Shown here in pieces: positions 26,561 through 34,951 of a stretch of 64,000 nt of DNA. The notes beneath the pieces are model-generated. The model did not search any database, was not told where the DNA came from, and worked only from the letters and a program-made list of their open reading frames with translations. The number at the start of each line of letters is the position of its first letter. The first letter of the stretch is position 1. This DNA comes from Terrimonas ferruginea DSM 30193 (GTDB taxonomy: Bacteria > Bacteroidota > Bacteroidia > Chitinophagales > Chitinophagaceae): assembly GCF_000425585.1 (NCBI RefSeq), contig NZ_AUDS01000010.1, positions 235,973 to 299,972 on the forward strand. Reading direction: 5' to 3'. A program made the position numbers and the translations under genes.

Positions 26561-26979
26561 TCATTACTCCCTCATACCGCATCATCTTTCCCGTTAAAGT
26601 TGCCAAAAGCGGCATTGCCGGGAAAGGAGCTTTTGCTACCGGTCGTATACCTGCCCGCCGTAAGATCGGTGACCTCGGCGGCGTGATCATTACCATGCGC
26701 GAAGCACGCAAACTGATCCGCGATATCAAAGTCATCAACCTCGTGGAACTCGATGATGACCTGGCACTGAATGCTTCTGCCAATCCCAACGACCTCAAAT
26801 ACATCAATCACTCCTGCGATCCTAATACTTACCTGCGCGTAATGAAGAACCGCGTGGAATTCTATGCGCTCCGCAATATCAAAAAGGGTGAAGAATTGAC
26901 AGCCGATTATGGTGAGACACATCACGACGGAAAATTGCCTTGTCGTTGTGGCGCTAACAACTGTAAGGGTTTTCTGTAG
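26557..26979 (+). CDS. SET-domain protein, start uncertain
   Basis: A SET-domain protein of about 140 residues, a possible protein-lysine methyltransferase. The SET core has the GKGAFATG-type first strand, the NHSCDPN motif, the ELTADYG motif and a post-SET zinc knuckle CRC-x4-C at the C-terminus. No ATG or GTG precedes the conserved part. The only usual start codon is TTG at 26557, inside the right arm of the word repeat; the frame stays open to 26536. A CAAATTTG -7-like box overlaps that TTG, so the true start could be a rare codon just downstream. Confidence 0.75.
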   Translation: MLITPSYRIIFPVKVAKSGIAGKGAFATGRIPARRKIGDLGGVIITMREARKLIRDIKVINLVELDDDLALNASANPNDLKYINHSCDPNTYLRVMKNRVEFYALRNIKKGEELTADYGETHHDGKLPCRCGANNCKGFL

Positions 26980-26999
26980 CATGTCATCTGCTTGTCACA

Positions 27000-27033
27000 T
27001 TCTCTACTTGTTTAGTAGTTTTTCCTGATTTCA
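27000..27033 (+). promoter_or_regulatory. Iron-promoter element upstream of TonB receptor (27083)
   Basis: TTTCCTGATTTCA (27021-27033) starts exactly 37 bp before the -7-like box CACTTTTG (27058-27065), the geometry shared with four other promoters. A weak upstream partner, TTCTCTACTTGTT, starts 21 bp earlier. Confidence 0.5.
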
Positions 27034-27082
27034 TAAGTGTCTTTTTTTTCGCTGCTGCACTTTTGCACTCCGATTCCAACCA

Positions 27083-29887
27083 ATGCAGCAAGCCGCCAGA
27101 TACGCCATCTTTATTAACAAGCACTTTTTCCGGATTTTTTTCCTAAGTGTCATTGTGTTATATAGCGGAGTACAACTCTCAGCGCAGGATACCAATAATG
27201 ATATAAAGGGAAAAGTGATCGATGTGGCCGGCAAACCGCTTTCCATGGTCACCATCCGTCAGCAGACCACCGAACTCAGCTTCACTTCCCGCGCCGATGG
27301 CAGTTTTGTTATTCCGGTTTTACCCGGCGATACCAGCGAGGTGGTTCTTGAATTTACTTATATAGGTAAACAAAAAGCAACCCGCACCGTCAGCACACAA
27401 AGCCGCCTGATCCCCGTGATCGTGGTGATGGAAGATAATAGCCTTACACTCGGACAGGTACAGGTTACTGCCGTAAGAAAAGGCAATGTTTCCAACTCCT
27501 CCCTTCTTTTTGATAAAGAAACACTCGACCAATTGCAGGCTTTCAGTCTCGCAGATGTATTGAATAATATTCCGGGTAAAGCAGCGGTGGCCCCTCAATT
27601 GCAAAATCCACAAACGCTCACGCTTCGCACCGAAGTAGACGGCAACTATGCCCTGAGCAATTCACTGGGCAGCTCTATTTATCTGGATGGCTTCCGTTTG
27701 TCCAACGATGCCAATATGCAAAACAGGAGTCTGTCTATCCGCGGCATGTCGGGTTCCATTCTCGGCAGCCGTTCCGATGGAAGCTTTGATGTTCCTTTCG
27801 GTGGTATCGACCTGCGGGAAATTCCGGTAGACAATATCGAAAGTGTGGAAGTGGTGACGGGTGTTGCTTCTGCCCAATATGGCGAATTGTCCGAAGGTGC
27901 CATCATCGTAAACCGCCAGGCAGGCCGTACGCCTTTTCAGTTTAATACGCGTGTCAACGGTGCGTCTTCCGAATTTTCTTTGTCAAAAGGATTAAGCCTC
28001 GGGCCTAAACTCGGTGCATTGAATCTCAGTGTTTCCTATCTCAACAGTAACAAAGATCCACGCGATAAGATCAAATCATTCAACCGCATCAACACCGGTA
28101 TGATGTGGACCAAACAATTTTCTAAAAAGATCAAGAACACTTTTTCCGTTGATTACAATACCCGCCTCGACGACGTGAAGATTGACCCGGATGATGATTC
28201 TCAACTGAAAACTTATTCCAAAAGCCGGGATTTGGCTGTCCGCAACAGGTTGTCCGTTTCCCTGCCAAAATCATTTGTAAGAAGTATCAACTTCAACATC
28301 GGTTATACAAAGGGTTACCAGGATACCTTCAATCAGTGGCTGCTCAATGGTCCGCCGAAAGGCATCGCCAACAAAGACACCACCGGCGTATACGAAGGTT
28401 ATTATCTTCCCGGTGCCTATCTCGCGGAGGAGCGCATCATCGGTGCACCCGGAAGTTTCAGCAGCTCGCTCAGCTTTGCCAGTGTGATCAAACACAAAGC
28501 GGTTGTCCATTCATTGTCTTACGGCCTCGACTTTTCTTCTTCTTTTAATGATGGAGAAGGCATCGTAGTGAATCCTGATCGGCCGCGCTGGATTGCAATC
28601 AACAACCAGAACGAACGGCCTTATGATTATACGCAAACACCCACGCTCTGGAGCTACGGTATTTACTTGCAGGAAAATATGCATGCAAAGATCGCGGGCC
28701 GTTCTCTGAATGCCGGTCTGGGTATGCGTTATGATATTCAAAACGGTTATGGTTCCTTCCAGCCGCGTATCAACGTGCGTTATGCATTGTCAAAAAAATG
28801 GGAAATAAATGGTGCTTTCGGTATCGGTACCAAATCACCCACGCTTGCGCACCGTTATCCTGCACCAACCTGGCTGGATATTCCGTTGCTCAATCTTTAC
28901 AGCAGCACCGTGGGGCAGCCAAGCCTGTTTCTCGTTTATACACAAAAAATTATTCCGGATAACAGCGATCTCAAACCTTCGCAAACAAGACAGGCAGAGT
29001 TTGGTCTGCGTTTCAATGACGGCTTTATAACTGCGTCTGTTTTTGGTTACTGGAAAAGAAGCCTCAATGGTTTCAACAGCTATCAACGCTACGAGGGGCT
29101 ATTGTTGCCGAACTATGATTATGAATATATATCTGGTCAGCCGATCCGTTATTTCCCAACGGGTGACTCTACGGTATACGCGAGTGCCAGCAATTATGTG
29201 ATCACCAACGGTCTTGAATCCACAACGCGCGGATTGGAACTCATGCTGAGCACAAAGAAGATCAGGGGCATTCAGACAAGCTTTAACCTGAGCTCTTCTT
29301 ATTCCGAAAGCTCTTATTACAACGCCAACGATCTGCGGGTGGTGCAGGCGGATCAGACTTATGTAAATGCAGGTGGCGCCGCCTGGTTTGGGGTATATAA
29401 CAAACAAGACAAAGCCAACTGGAGCCTGATGTCGCGCATCGGCACTGATACACATATTCCGGCGTTGGGATTTGTGGTGAGCCTCTCTGCCGACATCTGG
29501 TGGCAACGCGCAACAAAGGAGCTGGGCAGAAGCAATCTTCCGGTCGGTTACCTCGACAAAAACCTGAAGTTTGTACCGATTGAAAACTTCGATGCATCCA
29601 ACCCTGATTATGGCTACCTGAAGCTGGACCCGGATATGATAACGATCATTCAGAACGGAGTGGAGACCGTACTGCCGCGTACAGAACCTACGCGTTTGCC
29701 CTTCTCTTATGCCAGTCTTAACATGCGTATTGCCAAAGAAATTAAAAAACAAATTCGTCTTTCGCTGAACATATTTAATGTATTGAACGTGGCCAATGGT
29801 TATTACAAAGTACTGACCACGGGGCCAACCTTTACCCGGCAGACAGCGCCGATCAGTATTTCAGCGGGAATGAGTATTCGATTTTAA
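27083..29887 (+). CDS. TonB-dependent receptor with carboxypeptidase-like N-domain
   Basis: A 934-residue outer-membrane transporter. A signal peptide (about 1-36) is followed by a CarboxypepD_reg-like domain (about 40-125, KGKVIDVAGKPL...), the plug (about 130-270, with VEVVTGVASAQYGE) and a 22-strand barrel ending in an aromatic residue (MSIRF). It heads a four-gene cluster with DUF4876, DUF6850 and a di-haem peroxidase. It is not a SusC-type receptor, as no SusD follows. The shared promoter element suggests regulation with iron/haem uptake genes; the substrate is unknown. Confidence 0.92.
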   Translation: MQQAARYAIFINKHFFRIFFLSVIVLYSGVQLSAQDTNNDIKGKVIDVAGKPLSMVTIRQQTTELSFTSRADGSFVIPVLPGDTSEVVLEFTYIGKQKATRTVSTQSRLIPVIVVMEDNSLTLGQVQVTAVRKGNVSNSSLLFDKETLDQLQAFSLADVLNNIPGKAAVAPQLQNPQTLTLRTEVDGNYALSNSLGSSIYLDGFRLSNDANMQNRSLSIRGMSGSILGSRSDGSFDVPFGGIDLREIPVDNIESVEVVTGVASAQYGELSEGAIIVNRQAGRTPFQFNTRVNGASSEFSLSKGLSLGPKLGALNLSVSYLNSNKDPRDKIKSFNRINTGMMWTKQFSKKIKNTFSVDYNTRLDDVKIDPDDDSQLKTYSKSRDLAVRNRLSVSLPKSFVRSINFNIGYTKGYQDTFNQWLLNGPPKGIANKDTTGVYEGYYLPGAYLAEERIIGAPGSFSSSLSFASVIKHKAVVHSLSYGLDFSSSFNDGEGIVVNPDRPRWIAINNQNERPYDYTQTPTLWSYGIYLQENMHAKIAGRSLNAGLGMRYDIQNGYGSFQPRINVRYALSKKWEINGAFGIGTKSPTLAHRYPAPTWLDIPLLNLYSSTVGQPSLFLVYTQKIIPDNSDLKPSQTRQAEFGLRFNDGFITASVFGYWKRSLNGFNSYQRYEGLLLPNYDYEYISGQPIRYFPTGDSTVYASASNYVITNGLESTTRGLELMLSTKKIRGIQTSFNLSSSYSESSYYNANDLRVVQADQTYVNAGGAAWFGVYNKQDKANWSLMSRIGTDTHIPALGFVVSLSADIWWQRATKELGRSNLPVGYLDKNLKFVPIENFDASNPDYGYLKLDPDMITIIQNGVETVLPRTEPTRLPFSYASLNMRIAKEIKKQIRLSLNIFNVLNVANGYYKVLTTGPTFTRQTAPISISAGMSIRF

Positions 29888-29913
29888 CTGCCGAACATCT
29901 AAAACCGATTAGT

Positions 29914-31311
29914 ATGCGTATTCAGAAATTGTTATTGTTTTTATGTGTGTCCATGCTGGCTATTTCTTCGTGCCGCAAAAATGACCTGGGTGGAGGCTCC
30001 GCAAAGCCCGTGGCCCTGACCGTTCGCCTGCAATATGGCGATGACGTATCAGCGCTCAACCTGCCGAAGCAAAATGCACAGATCAAAATCACCAACACCA
30101 CCAGCGGTACCACCAACCAGGTAACGACCAATGCAGAGGGTGTGGCAACGTTTGCCAGCATCGCTCCGGGTACTTATACCATTACCGCGTCTATCACCAT
30201 TCCTGCCGCTACCTATTCGTCTCTGAGCGGTACCACTGTGGATGAAGATGTAGTATTCAATGGTAACCTGACTGCTCAATCCATCGTGCAGGCAACTAAT
30301 GAACTCACTATTCAGCTTTCTGCCGGCCGCCTGGGTGACTGGGTATTCAAGCAGATATATTATGCAGGTTCCAATACTTCCACAGGTGCAGCTTTCCGCG
30401 ATCAGTTTGTGGAGATTTATAATAATTCCAACCAGACCCTGTATGCCGATAGCCTTTGTTTTGGTCAGGTGTATGGCGTAAACAATACGACTGCCAACTA
30501 TCCCAATCATGGTTATTTGTCCAATAACCAATATGACTGGAGTCAGGCGGTGGGTATGAACGTATCCAATGCAAATCAGAATTATGTATACCTGCGTTCA
30601 TTGTATATGATTCCCGGTACCGGTACACGTTATCCTGTTGAGCCGGGCAAGAGCATCATCATTGCACAGACTGCATTGGATCATACCAATCCTTACACGA
30701 TGAATGACGGACTGCAGCAAGGCATTACCAATCCGGCTTTGACGGTGAACCTCGCCAATGCTGATTTCGAAACTTACCTGGTAGATTACAAACGTGCTAC
30801 GTATGTACCTCCCGCAAATAACCCTACTGCACAATTTTCTCCCTACAAATGGGATTTGAATAATCCTGCAGTAACGAACATGGAAGTGATCTACCTGAAC
30901 TCTGGCAATGATATGGTGCTCGATAACCTGGGCCGCGATGCGTTCGTCATCTTCAAGCCCACTAAAGATCCCAAAACATTCCCGATGTTCCCCGAGCCTA
31001 CAGTGCTTGCGGCAAATATTACCGCAACTACCGAGCGTTTTTACCAGATACCCGACAGCCTGGTAGTAGATGCGGTAGAAATTCAGCGTACAGTGGAAAC
31101 ACAACGCGTGCCCAAGCGTCTGCAAAACAAACTGGATGCGGGTCCTGCAAATGTTACAGGCGGACAATACACTTCCCAGTCGCTCGTGCGTAAGACGGCG
31201 CGTACTGTCGGCACGCGCCGTGTATTGCGCGATACCAACAACTCCGGCAACGACTTCTTTACCAAACAAAAGGCAGATCCTTCCAAAAGCGAAGCTTCTT
31301 TTGCGGAATAA
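29914..31311 (+). CDS. DUF4876 lipoprotein
   Basis: A 465-residue lipoprotein (lipobox AISSC, Cys20). An N-terminal Ig/carboxypeptidase-like module (about 30-130, ending ATFASIAPGTYTIT) precedes the DUF4876 region, rich in Asn and aromatic residues (for example FVEIYNNSNQTLY). It follows the receptor by 26 nt and is probably a surface partner that binds the cargo, as lipoproteins next to TonB receptors often do (inference). The C-terminal 60 residues are basic and low in hydrophobic content. Confidence 0.82.
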   Translation: MRIQKLLLFLCVSMLAISSCRKNDLGGGSAKPVALTVRLQYGDDVSALNLPKQNAQIKITNTTSGTTNQVTTNAEGVATFASIAPGTYTITASITIPAATYSSLSGTTVDEDVVFNGNLTAQSIVQATNELTIQLSAGRLGDWVFKQIYYAGSNTSTGAAFRDQFVEIYNNSNQTLYADSLCFGQVYGVNNTTANYPNHGYLSNNQYDWSQAVGMNVSNANQNYVYLRSLYMIPGTGTRYPVEPGKSIIIAQTALDHTNPYTMNDGLQQGITNPALTVNLANADFETYLVDYKRATYVPPANNPTAQFSPYKWDLNNPAVTNMEVIYLNSGNDMVLDNLGRDAFVIFKPTKDPKTFPMFPEPTVLAANITATTERFYQIPDSLVVDAVEIQRTVETQRVPKRLQNKLDAGPANVTGGQYTSQSLVRKTARTVGTRRVLRDTNNSGNDFFTKQKADPSKSEASFAE

Positions 31312-31325
31312 GTGCGAGAGAATAA

Positions 31326-32873
31326 ATGAAGATGTATAAAAAATTAATCACACTCGGTTTGTTAGCTCCACTCTTCAGTGGGGCACAAACCGGTCGTGTT
31401 GCTGACAGCCTTTACTTTTACGGCCAGGAAAACCGGCAACTGATCTTTACGCAATCCAACGCTACGCTGTTGCAGGCCGCACCGTTTCGCAAAGCAGCGA
31501 TAGCAAGATTGTCGTGGGACAGAGAGTCCGGATCGTTCCGCCGTTCGCAACAGGCGCAGGAAGGCAACACGATTGCTTTTTATACAGAAGGATTTGAACA
31601 GCTCGGACGTTTTCGTCTGGCCGGCAAGTTTCGTTTTGACCGCGTGCGCGAAGACAGTCTCGGCTGGAATCTTCAGGGCCTGGAAGAAGAAGGACAGCCT
31701 TATTATTTCTTTGCCGCAAAAGCTGGTGAATACGAGCGGCAGAATTACAAAGCAGATGCCATTATCAGTTATGAACTGATGAAGAACAAAGTGTATCTGT
31801 CGACTGGCGTAGATTATCTCTATCATTGGACAACACGCTCCGTCGATCCGCGACCTGATTCGAAAACCTATCGTTTGCTGCTTCGTCCCGAGCTGAGTGT
31901 GCGTTTGGGTACGCATTTGGTCGGTCTGCAGGGCGTTTGGGGTCGCGGACGCGAAGCAAATGCCAAGCCCGCTTATAAAAACAGCAACTACGCCGGCAAT
32001 CTTACTTATCTCGATCGCAACCTGAATCTTAGTCTCGGCTACGGACACTTCGCGCGTACTGCCGATCATGGATTATTCCACTATGATTATTTCTCGGGTG
32101 TCGGCGTTAACTATGACGGTAATTGGAAAGGGCTTTCCATTCAGTTCCGTTCAAACTATCTTTTCACGGAACAGGAACATACCTTTTACGACTGGGGACG
32201 TGAGAAGTCTGAACTATACAGCCTTGTACAAAACGACCGGGCCGAAGCTGATCTGCTGATCACGAAAGCAACAGCGGCAAACCGCCAGCAACTGCGGTTA
32301 ACCGGCACCAGTGTAAAAACATTGAACTGGAGTTCTGAATTTAACGGCACCAATTATCAATATGTGAGAAGTTCGGTCGATGTAGGGTATTGGTACAGGT
32401 TGGAAGGAAAAAGAAAACTTAAACCTGAATTCGGCTTGGGTATCAACTGGACGGATGTAACGCGCGAAGATGTGGTGGTAAGTCATTACCTGCAATATTC
32501 CATATTGCGCCCGGCTGTTTATGCAAATGTGTATTACGATCAACAGCACAGTCGTTTTGCAGCAGGCATTGAAGCTGCTTACAATATGTCGTTGCAGGCT
32601 TCGTTGCAAGTGCCGCCGACACAGGTAGGTTACTTCACCAAAGGCATCGCTATTCCTGATTACCTGTACTATGGCAGCAACTACTGGCAGGGAAGATTGA
32701 ACCTGCAATACCAAACCTCTAAATTGCTACCCCGTATGTCAACCGGTTGGAAAGTGACGGTTGACTGGAGCAGGCTGTCTGCCGGAGCGGAGGGGCCATT
32801 GCCCGGGGAAACATTTTTCAAACCCAGCGGTAATCGTTTGCAATACGGCATTTCCATGTTGCTCTATCTCTGA
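31326..32873 (+). CDS. DUF6850 outer-membrane beta-barrel protein
   Basis: A 515-residue predicted outer-membrane protein. A signal peptide (about 1-20) leads into a chain of amphipathic strands with aromatic girdles (for example YHWTTRSVDPRP, LSLGYGHFAR) and a C-terminal YGISMLLYL strand typical of barrel insertion. I match it to DUF6850, a Bacteroidota family found beside DUF4876 and TonB genes. It lies 14 nt after the DUF4876 gene, so the two are co-translated or nearly so. Role unknown; a second outer-membrane component of the transport system is likely. Confidence 0.78.
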   Translation: MKMYKKLITLGLLAPLFSGAQTGRVADSLYFYGQENRQLIFTQSNATLLQAAPFRKAAIARLSWDRESGSFRRSQQAQEGNTIAFYTEGFEQLGRFRLAGKFRFDRVREDSLGWNLQGLEEEGQPYYFFAAKAGEYERQNYKADAIISYELMKNKVYLSTGVDYLYHWTTRSVDPRPDSKTYRLLLRPELSVRLGTHLVGLQGVWGRGREANAKPAYKNSNYAGNLTYLDRNLNLSLGYGHFARTADHGLFHYDYFSGVGVNYDGNWKGLSIQFRSNYLFTEQEHTFYDWGREKSELYSLVQNDRAEADLLITKATAANRQQLRLTGTSVKTLNWSSEFNGTNYQYVRSSVDVGYWYRLEGKRKLKPEFGLGINWTDVTREDVVVSHYLQYSILRPAVYANVYYDQQHSRFAAGIEAAYNMSLQASLQVPPTQVGYFTKGIAIPDYLYYGSNYWQGRLNLQYQTSKLLPRMSTGWKVTVDWSRLSAGAEGPLPGETFFKPSGNRLQYGISMLLYL

Positions 32874-32877
32874 TCTA

Positions 32878-32909
32878 TTGGTTTAAGAACCTAAACATTA
32901 TTAGCTTTG
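32878..32909 (+). promoter_or_regulatory. Promoter of di-haem peroxidase gene
   Basis: TTG (32878-32880), a 21-nt spacer and TAGCTTTG (32902-32909) match the Bacteroidota consensus. The -7 box ends 5 nt before the ATG. Confidence 0.65.
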
Positions 32910-32914
32910 CACCC

Positions 32915-34072
32915 ATGAAAAAATGGGCAGTCCTTTGTCTTATCGTCTGCTCCGCTATCGCCTGTACGGTAGCGGTGAAAAATAGTGCCCCGGCCAAACC
33001 CAAACTGGTCATTCCTGCCGGCACCTATGAAGACACGCTCCGTTTTTTATATTCCCTTTCACCTGATCAATGGCCAGCTCCGTCGGTCGATTCGGGTGTG
33101 GTATGGAAAGAATTAGGCGTGGTACTGGACAGCCCTTTAAAACCTTACATGGATTCGCTGCGCCACCTGATCGGTTTGGGAAAAATGTTATTCTTCGATC
33201 CGCGGCTCAGTGGCAGCAACCAGATTTCCTGCGCCAGTTGTCATGTGCCCGATCTTTCCTGGACAGATGGTCGCGGTAAATCGGTCGGACATGATCAGCA
33301 GTCCAACAAACGCAATGCTCCCAGCATCCTGAATGTTTGGTATTACGAGCGCCTCTTCTGGGATGGCCGCAGTCACAGTCTCGAAGACCAGGCTTTCAGT
33401 CCCATCAACAGCGAAATTGAAATGCACAGCGACATGCCCGAAGTAATGGCCAAACTGCGCAGGATTCCCGGTTATAGACCTTTTTTCGATTCAGCATTCG
33501 GCCGTCCTGAAATTTCTCCGGAAACAGTCACCGAAGCGTTAGCCGCCTTTCAACGAACCGTGGTCAGTCGCAAAGCCGACTTCGACGATTTTCTTTCGCG
33601 TGATAAACAAGCCCTGTCGGATGCCGCACTCCGCGGTCTGCACATCTTCCGTACAAAAGCGCGTTGCATGAATTGCCACAACGGTCCTTTATTTACCGAC
33701 AATAGTTTTCATAATATCGGGCTTACTTATTACCAGCGCGAGAACGAAGACCTCGGGCGTTACAAGGTAACCGGCCGCGCTGAAGACGTAGGCCGTTTTA
33801 AAACGCCTTCCCTGCGCGATGTGATCCGCACACGCCCCTGGATGCACAACGGTTTGTTTGATAACATAGAAGGAGTGATCAACATGTATAATGCCGGTAT
33901 GCCACAGCCCAAACGCAAACCGGAACAGGCCGCCGATACTTTATTTCCCCGCACAGATGTGCTCATCAAAAAGCTGGATCTGAACAAGCAGGAAAGGGAC
34001 GACCTGATCGCCTTCCTGCACGCGATAACGGCTGAGCCGCTCCGGGTAAAGATGCCGGTACTGCCGAAGTAA
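32915..34072 (+). CDS. Di-haem cytochrome c peroxidase (MauG/CcpA type), lipoprotein
   Basis: A 385-residue exported di-haem protein with a lipobox (AIAC, Cys17). Two c-type haem sites are present: C106-A-S-C109-H110 and C251-M-N-C254-H255. The distal segment GRFKTPSLRDVIRTRPWMHNG carries the family methionine/histidine pattern. It could detoxify peroxide or, MauG-like, oxidise or modify a partner. It has its own promoter but clusters with the TonB-DUF4876-DUF6850 genes, suggesting a redox step in handling the imported cargo (inference). Confidence 0.92.
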   Translation: MKKWAVLCLIVCSAIACTVAVKNSAPAKPKLVIPAGTYEDTLRFLYSLSPDQWPAPSVDSGVVWKELGVVLDSPLKPYMDSLRHLIGLGKMLFFDPRLSGSNQISCASCHVPDLSWTDGRGKSVGHDQQSNKRNAPSILNVWYYERLFWDGRSHSLEDQAFSPINSEIEMHSDMPEVMAKLRRIPGYRPFFDSAFGRPEISPETVTEALAAFQRTVVSRKADFDDFLSRDKQALSDAALRGLHIFRTKARCMNCHNGPLFTDNSFHNIGLTYYQRENEDLGRYKVTGRAEDVGRFKTPSLRDVIRTRPWMHNGLFDNIEGVINMYNAGMPQPKRKPEQAADTLFPRTDVLIKKLDLNKQERDDLIAFLHAITAEPLRVKMPVLPK

Positions 34073-34300
34073 TTCAAAATTCAAAAGTCAAAAGTCAAAA
34101 AGAGTGAAGGGTCAATTGGCAATTGTTAATCAGAGCTTGAAAAACTTTTGCCGCTTAATTACTTTGCGCCTTTGCGTGCAAAACGGCTTCGGTTCACGCA
34201 AAGCTGCGTGAGGCGCAAAGAGCATTCCGCCAATTTTTGAATTTTGACTTTTGAATTTTGACTTAGTTGTTTGTTTATCAGCTTAATACCTGTTTTTTAC
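34073..34300. repeat. Intergenic inverted repeats, nested
   Basis: The outer arms are AATTCAAAAGTCAAAAGTC-type words (34073-34100) and their complement TTTTGAATTTTGACTTTTG (34236-34264). Inside lies a second inverted repeat, CTTTGCGCCT (34162-34171) against AGGCGCAAAG (34211-34220), with TTTGCGTG/CACGCAAA nested within. No gene is seen in the 290 bases to the next start. Confidence 0.75.
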
Positions 34301-34332
34301 CAATTCCAGACTTTCCGTTTGTTATGAATGGT

Positions 34333-34340
34333 TAACTTTG
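34333..34340 (+). promoter_or_regulatory. -7 box of DUF4920 gene
   Basis: TAACTTTG, an exact match, 22 nt before the ATG. A sequence weakly similar to the iron-promoter element (TTTACCAATTCCA) starts 37 bp before it; I treat this as unproven. Confidence 0.5.
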
Positions 34341-34362
34341 TGCTCCAATTAAACATTGTTAC

Positions 34363-34830
34363 ATGAAAAGAATCGTTCTTGCCGCAGCCCTGTTCAGCAC
34401 TGCTGCTATTGCACAACCTCCGGCTGGTGATGCCAAACCCGGTGACAGCTATGGTGAAAAAGTAAACCCCGCGGGCGCGATCGCCATTGCAGAAATTCCT
34501 GCCAAACTCGCCAACACAGAATCCATCGATACCAAGATCAAAGCCAAAGTACTGGATGTATGCCCCAAGAAAGGCTGCTGGGTATCATTGGCAATCAATG
34601 ATTCTACCACTGCATTCGTAAAAATGAAAGATTATGCTTTCTTCACACCGTTGGCGCTCAAGGGCAAAACGGTTGTACTGGATGGCAAGGCCTTCGTAAA
34701 AACGACTTCTGTTTCCGAACTCCGTCACTATGCGGAAGACGCGAAGAAATCTCCGGAAGAAATTGCCGCTATCACTGAGCCGAAAAAAGAAATCCGTTTT
34801 CTGGCAAACGGTATCACGGTAGTGGAATAA
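34363..34830 (+). CDS. DUF4920 exported protein
   Basis: A 155-residue secreted protein with a signal peptide (about 1-18). The mature part is a small beta-barrel with the DUF4920 string VLDVCPKKGCWVSL, whose two cysteines (C-x4-C) may form a disulfide or bind a metal; an OB-like fold is plausible. Function unknown. It is followed by a strong terminator, so it is monocistronic, and lies between two TonB/iron clusters. Confidence 0.8.
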   Translation: MKRIVLAAALFSTAAIAQPPAGDAKPGDSYGEKVNPAGAIAIAEIPAKLANTESIDTKIKAKVLDVCPKKGCWVSLAINDSTTAFVKMKDYAFFTPLALKGKTVVLDGKAFVKTTSVSELRHYAEDAKKSPEEIAAITEPKKEIRFLANGITVVE

Positions 34831-34851
34831 ACAGATCGCCTTTAAAATGTT

Positions 34852-34877
34852 AAAGCGCCCATCCGGGCGCTTTTTTT
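34852..34877 (+). terminator. Intrinsic terminator
   Basis: AAAGCGCCC-ATCC-GGGCGCTTTTTTT, immediately after the DUF4920 gene. Confidence 0.9.
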
Positions 34878-34941
34878 GGCTCCTGGCGGGCAGTATTTCC
34901 GGTTTGCGTAAGCGCTGATACCCGCGCCTGATGCACTTTTG
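34875..34941 (+). promoter_or_regulatory. Iron-promoter element and -7 box, PepSY gene
   Basis: TTTCCGGTTTGCG (34896-34908) starts 38 bp before the box CACTTTTG (34934-34941). The upstream partner (34875-34888, TTTGGCTCCTGGCG) is weak and overlaps the tail of the preceding terminator. Confidence 0.6.
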
Positions 34942-34951
34942 CACCTTCAAC

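Noticed and set aside
34931..34951. ATG at 34931 as the start of the PepSY gene
   Set aside because: It lies on the CACTTTTG promoter box and would add seven residues unlike the family; ATG 34952 fits better.
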